Below are positions 63,191 through 64,000 of a stretch of DNA of 64,000 bases, one piece after another. The notes below the pieces were generated by a model that was given only the letters and a program-made list of their open reading frames with translations, did not search any database and was not told where the DNA came from. The stretch's first letter is position 1. The number at the start of each line of letters is the position of its first letter. A program made the translations under genes and the position numbers. This DNA is from Pseudomonas serboccidentalis (GTDB lineage: Bacteria; Pseudomonadota; Gammaproteobacteria; Pseudomonadales; Pseudomonadaceae): the NCBI RefSeq assembly GCF_028830055.1, contig NZ_CP101655.1, forward strand, positions 558,001 through 622,000. Reading direction: 5' to 3'.

Positions 63191-64000
63191 GACCGGACTC
63201 CCGCGTCGAGCAATATTTCGTCGGCCTGCCGTGCCTCGGCCAGCAACACATTGAACGCTGGCAGTTGATTGTCGCGCTCGATCAGAGTCGCCACCGCGCC
63301 GGTGCGGTGCAGCGCTTGCCGGTACAAGGCCCACACCGCTTGATCGATCGGCGCACCGTGATCGTCGATGAGCAAGCGCTCGCCGAGGCTGTCGTTGTCT
63401 TCGGCAAATCCGGCCAGATGAATTTCGCCCACGGCCTGCAACGGCAGGGCGTCGAGGTAAGCCAGTGGATCGCGTTGATGATTGATGCACGAGACGTAGA
63501 CGTTATTGACGTCCAGCAGCAGACCGCAACCGCTGCGCCGCACCACTTCGGCGATGAAGTCCGGCTCATCGATGGTCGAGCGCTGGAACGCCAGATAGGT
63601 CGCCGGGTTTTCCAGCAGCATCGGGCGCTTGAGGGTGTTCTGCACCTGGTCGATGTGCGCGCAGACCCGGTTCAGGGTCGGCATGTCATAGGCCAGCGGC
63701 AGCAGGTCATTGAGAAACACCGGGCCGTGGCTCGACCAGGCCAGGTGTTCGGAAAAGGATTGCGGTTGATAACGCTCGATCAGCTGCTTCAGGCGTTGCA
63801 GGTGCTGAACGTCCAGTGGCCCTTCGGCCCCGATGGACAGTCCGACGCCGTGCAGTGACAGCGGATACTGCTCGCGGATCAAACCGAGAAAGTGATGAAA
63901 CGGACCGCCGTCCACCATGTAGTTTTCGGCGTGGACTTCGAAGAAACCGAGATCCGGTAGCGAACCGAGCACTTCACGAAAGTGCCCGGTCTTGAGCCCC
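63187..64000 (-). CDS. DUF692/MNIO oxidative enzyme, BufB-like (5' end beyond the edge)
   Basis: A multinuclear non-heme iron-dependent oxidative enzyme (MNIO, formerly DUF692). The visible part begins in frame at the right edge with GLKTGHFREVLGSLPDLGFFEVHAENYM, includes iron-ligand positions HAENYM, SEHLAW, DVNNVYVS, EIHLAG and IDDHG, and is missing only its first residues. In bufferin operons BufB converts cysteines of a DUF2282 precursor (BufA) to thiooxazoles that bind copper. The precursor gene should be just beyond position 64000 on the same strand. First visible gene of a BufB-C-D chain with four-base overlaps. Confidence 0.9.
   Translation of the reverse strand, partial: GLKTGHFREVLGSLPDLGFFEVHAENYMVDGGPFHHFLGLIREQYPLSLHGVGLSIGAEGPLDVQHLQRLKQLIERYQPQSFSEHLAWSSHGPVFLNDLLPLAYDMPTLNRVCAHIDQVQNTLKRPMLLENPATYLAFQRSTIDEPDFIAEVVRRSGCGLLLDVNNVYVSCINHQRDPLAYLDALPLQAVGEIHLAGFAEDNDSLGERLLIDDHGAPIDQAVWALYRQALHRTGAVATLIERDNQLPAFNVLLAEARQADEILLDAGVRS

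Overview
This window looks like a chromosomal segment of a Pseudomonas of the fluorescens group. I infer this from the high GC content, from orthologues in a Pseudomonas-typical order (erdR-dgkA; finR/fpr; quiP-type acylase, SEC-C, OmpA, CopD, dinG, agarase-like, esterase, OmpA, pdxH), and from three families of Pseudomonas-style palindromic REP elements scattered between operons. I see no phage, insertion sequence, CRISPR array or replication origin. Nearly all of it is core chromosome; the clearest accessory module is a pyocin-type toxin/immunity pair.

Layout. 0-8 kb: the end of a DTW-domain tRNA-modifying enzyme, response regulator ErdR, diacylglycerol kinase DgkA, the divergent FinR/ferredoxin-NADP reductase pair, then RNA-modification genes (trmO, a pseudouridine synthase, rimO) with YehS and a GNAT acetyltransferase. 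8-15 kb: potassium transporter Kup, a DUF3077 gene behind an elaborate structured leader, and the mprF-acvB aminoacyl-phosphatidylglycerol operon. 15.5-24.6 kb: two tandem initiator tRNA genes, each with its own promoter and terminator, DNA polymerase IV with a LexA box, a lipoprotein gene and proS, an AmpG-like permease, an alkyltransferase-like protein, a DUF481 protein, a cold-shock protein and dcd.

24.7-35.5 kb: the four ligase-associated DNA-repair genes (pdeM, lhr-type helicase, ligase, MBL exonuclease), split into two pairs by a five-gene basic amino acid ABC operon that carries an aspartoacylase-like hydrolase. 35.7-53.4 kb: a QuiP-like Ntn acylase, a cysteine-hydrolase-fold protein whose nucleophile position is Ser, SEC-C proteins, two tandem OmpA lipoproteins whose ribosome binding sites lie in predicted hairpins, a collagen-like secreted protein, CopD, DinG, a secreted glycoside hydrolase, an esterase, a third OmpA protein, PdxH and a SlyB-like lipoprotein. 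53.5-55 kb: an S-type pyocin-like toxin with a colicin E3-like nuclease end and its presumed immunity gene. 55-61.8 kb: NhaA, a cysteine-synthase-like enzyme, a FAD protein, a lipoprotein, and a divergent SDR/LysR pair. 61.9-64 kb: DoxX, DUF2063 and DUF692 (MNIO) genes, the downstream part of what looks like a bufferin-type copper-binding RiPP operon whose precursor gene should lie just beyond the right edge.

The observations I find most worth a second look are the switch-like leader RNA of the DUF3077 gene, the paired Shine-Dalgarno-sequestering hairpins of the tandem OmpA genes, the altered active site of the E3-like toxin, the split DNA-repair cassette, and the RiPP operon at the edge.
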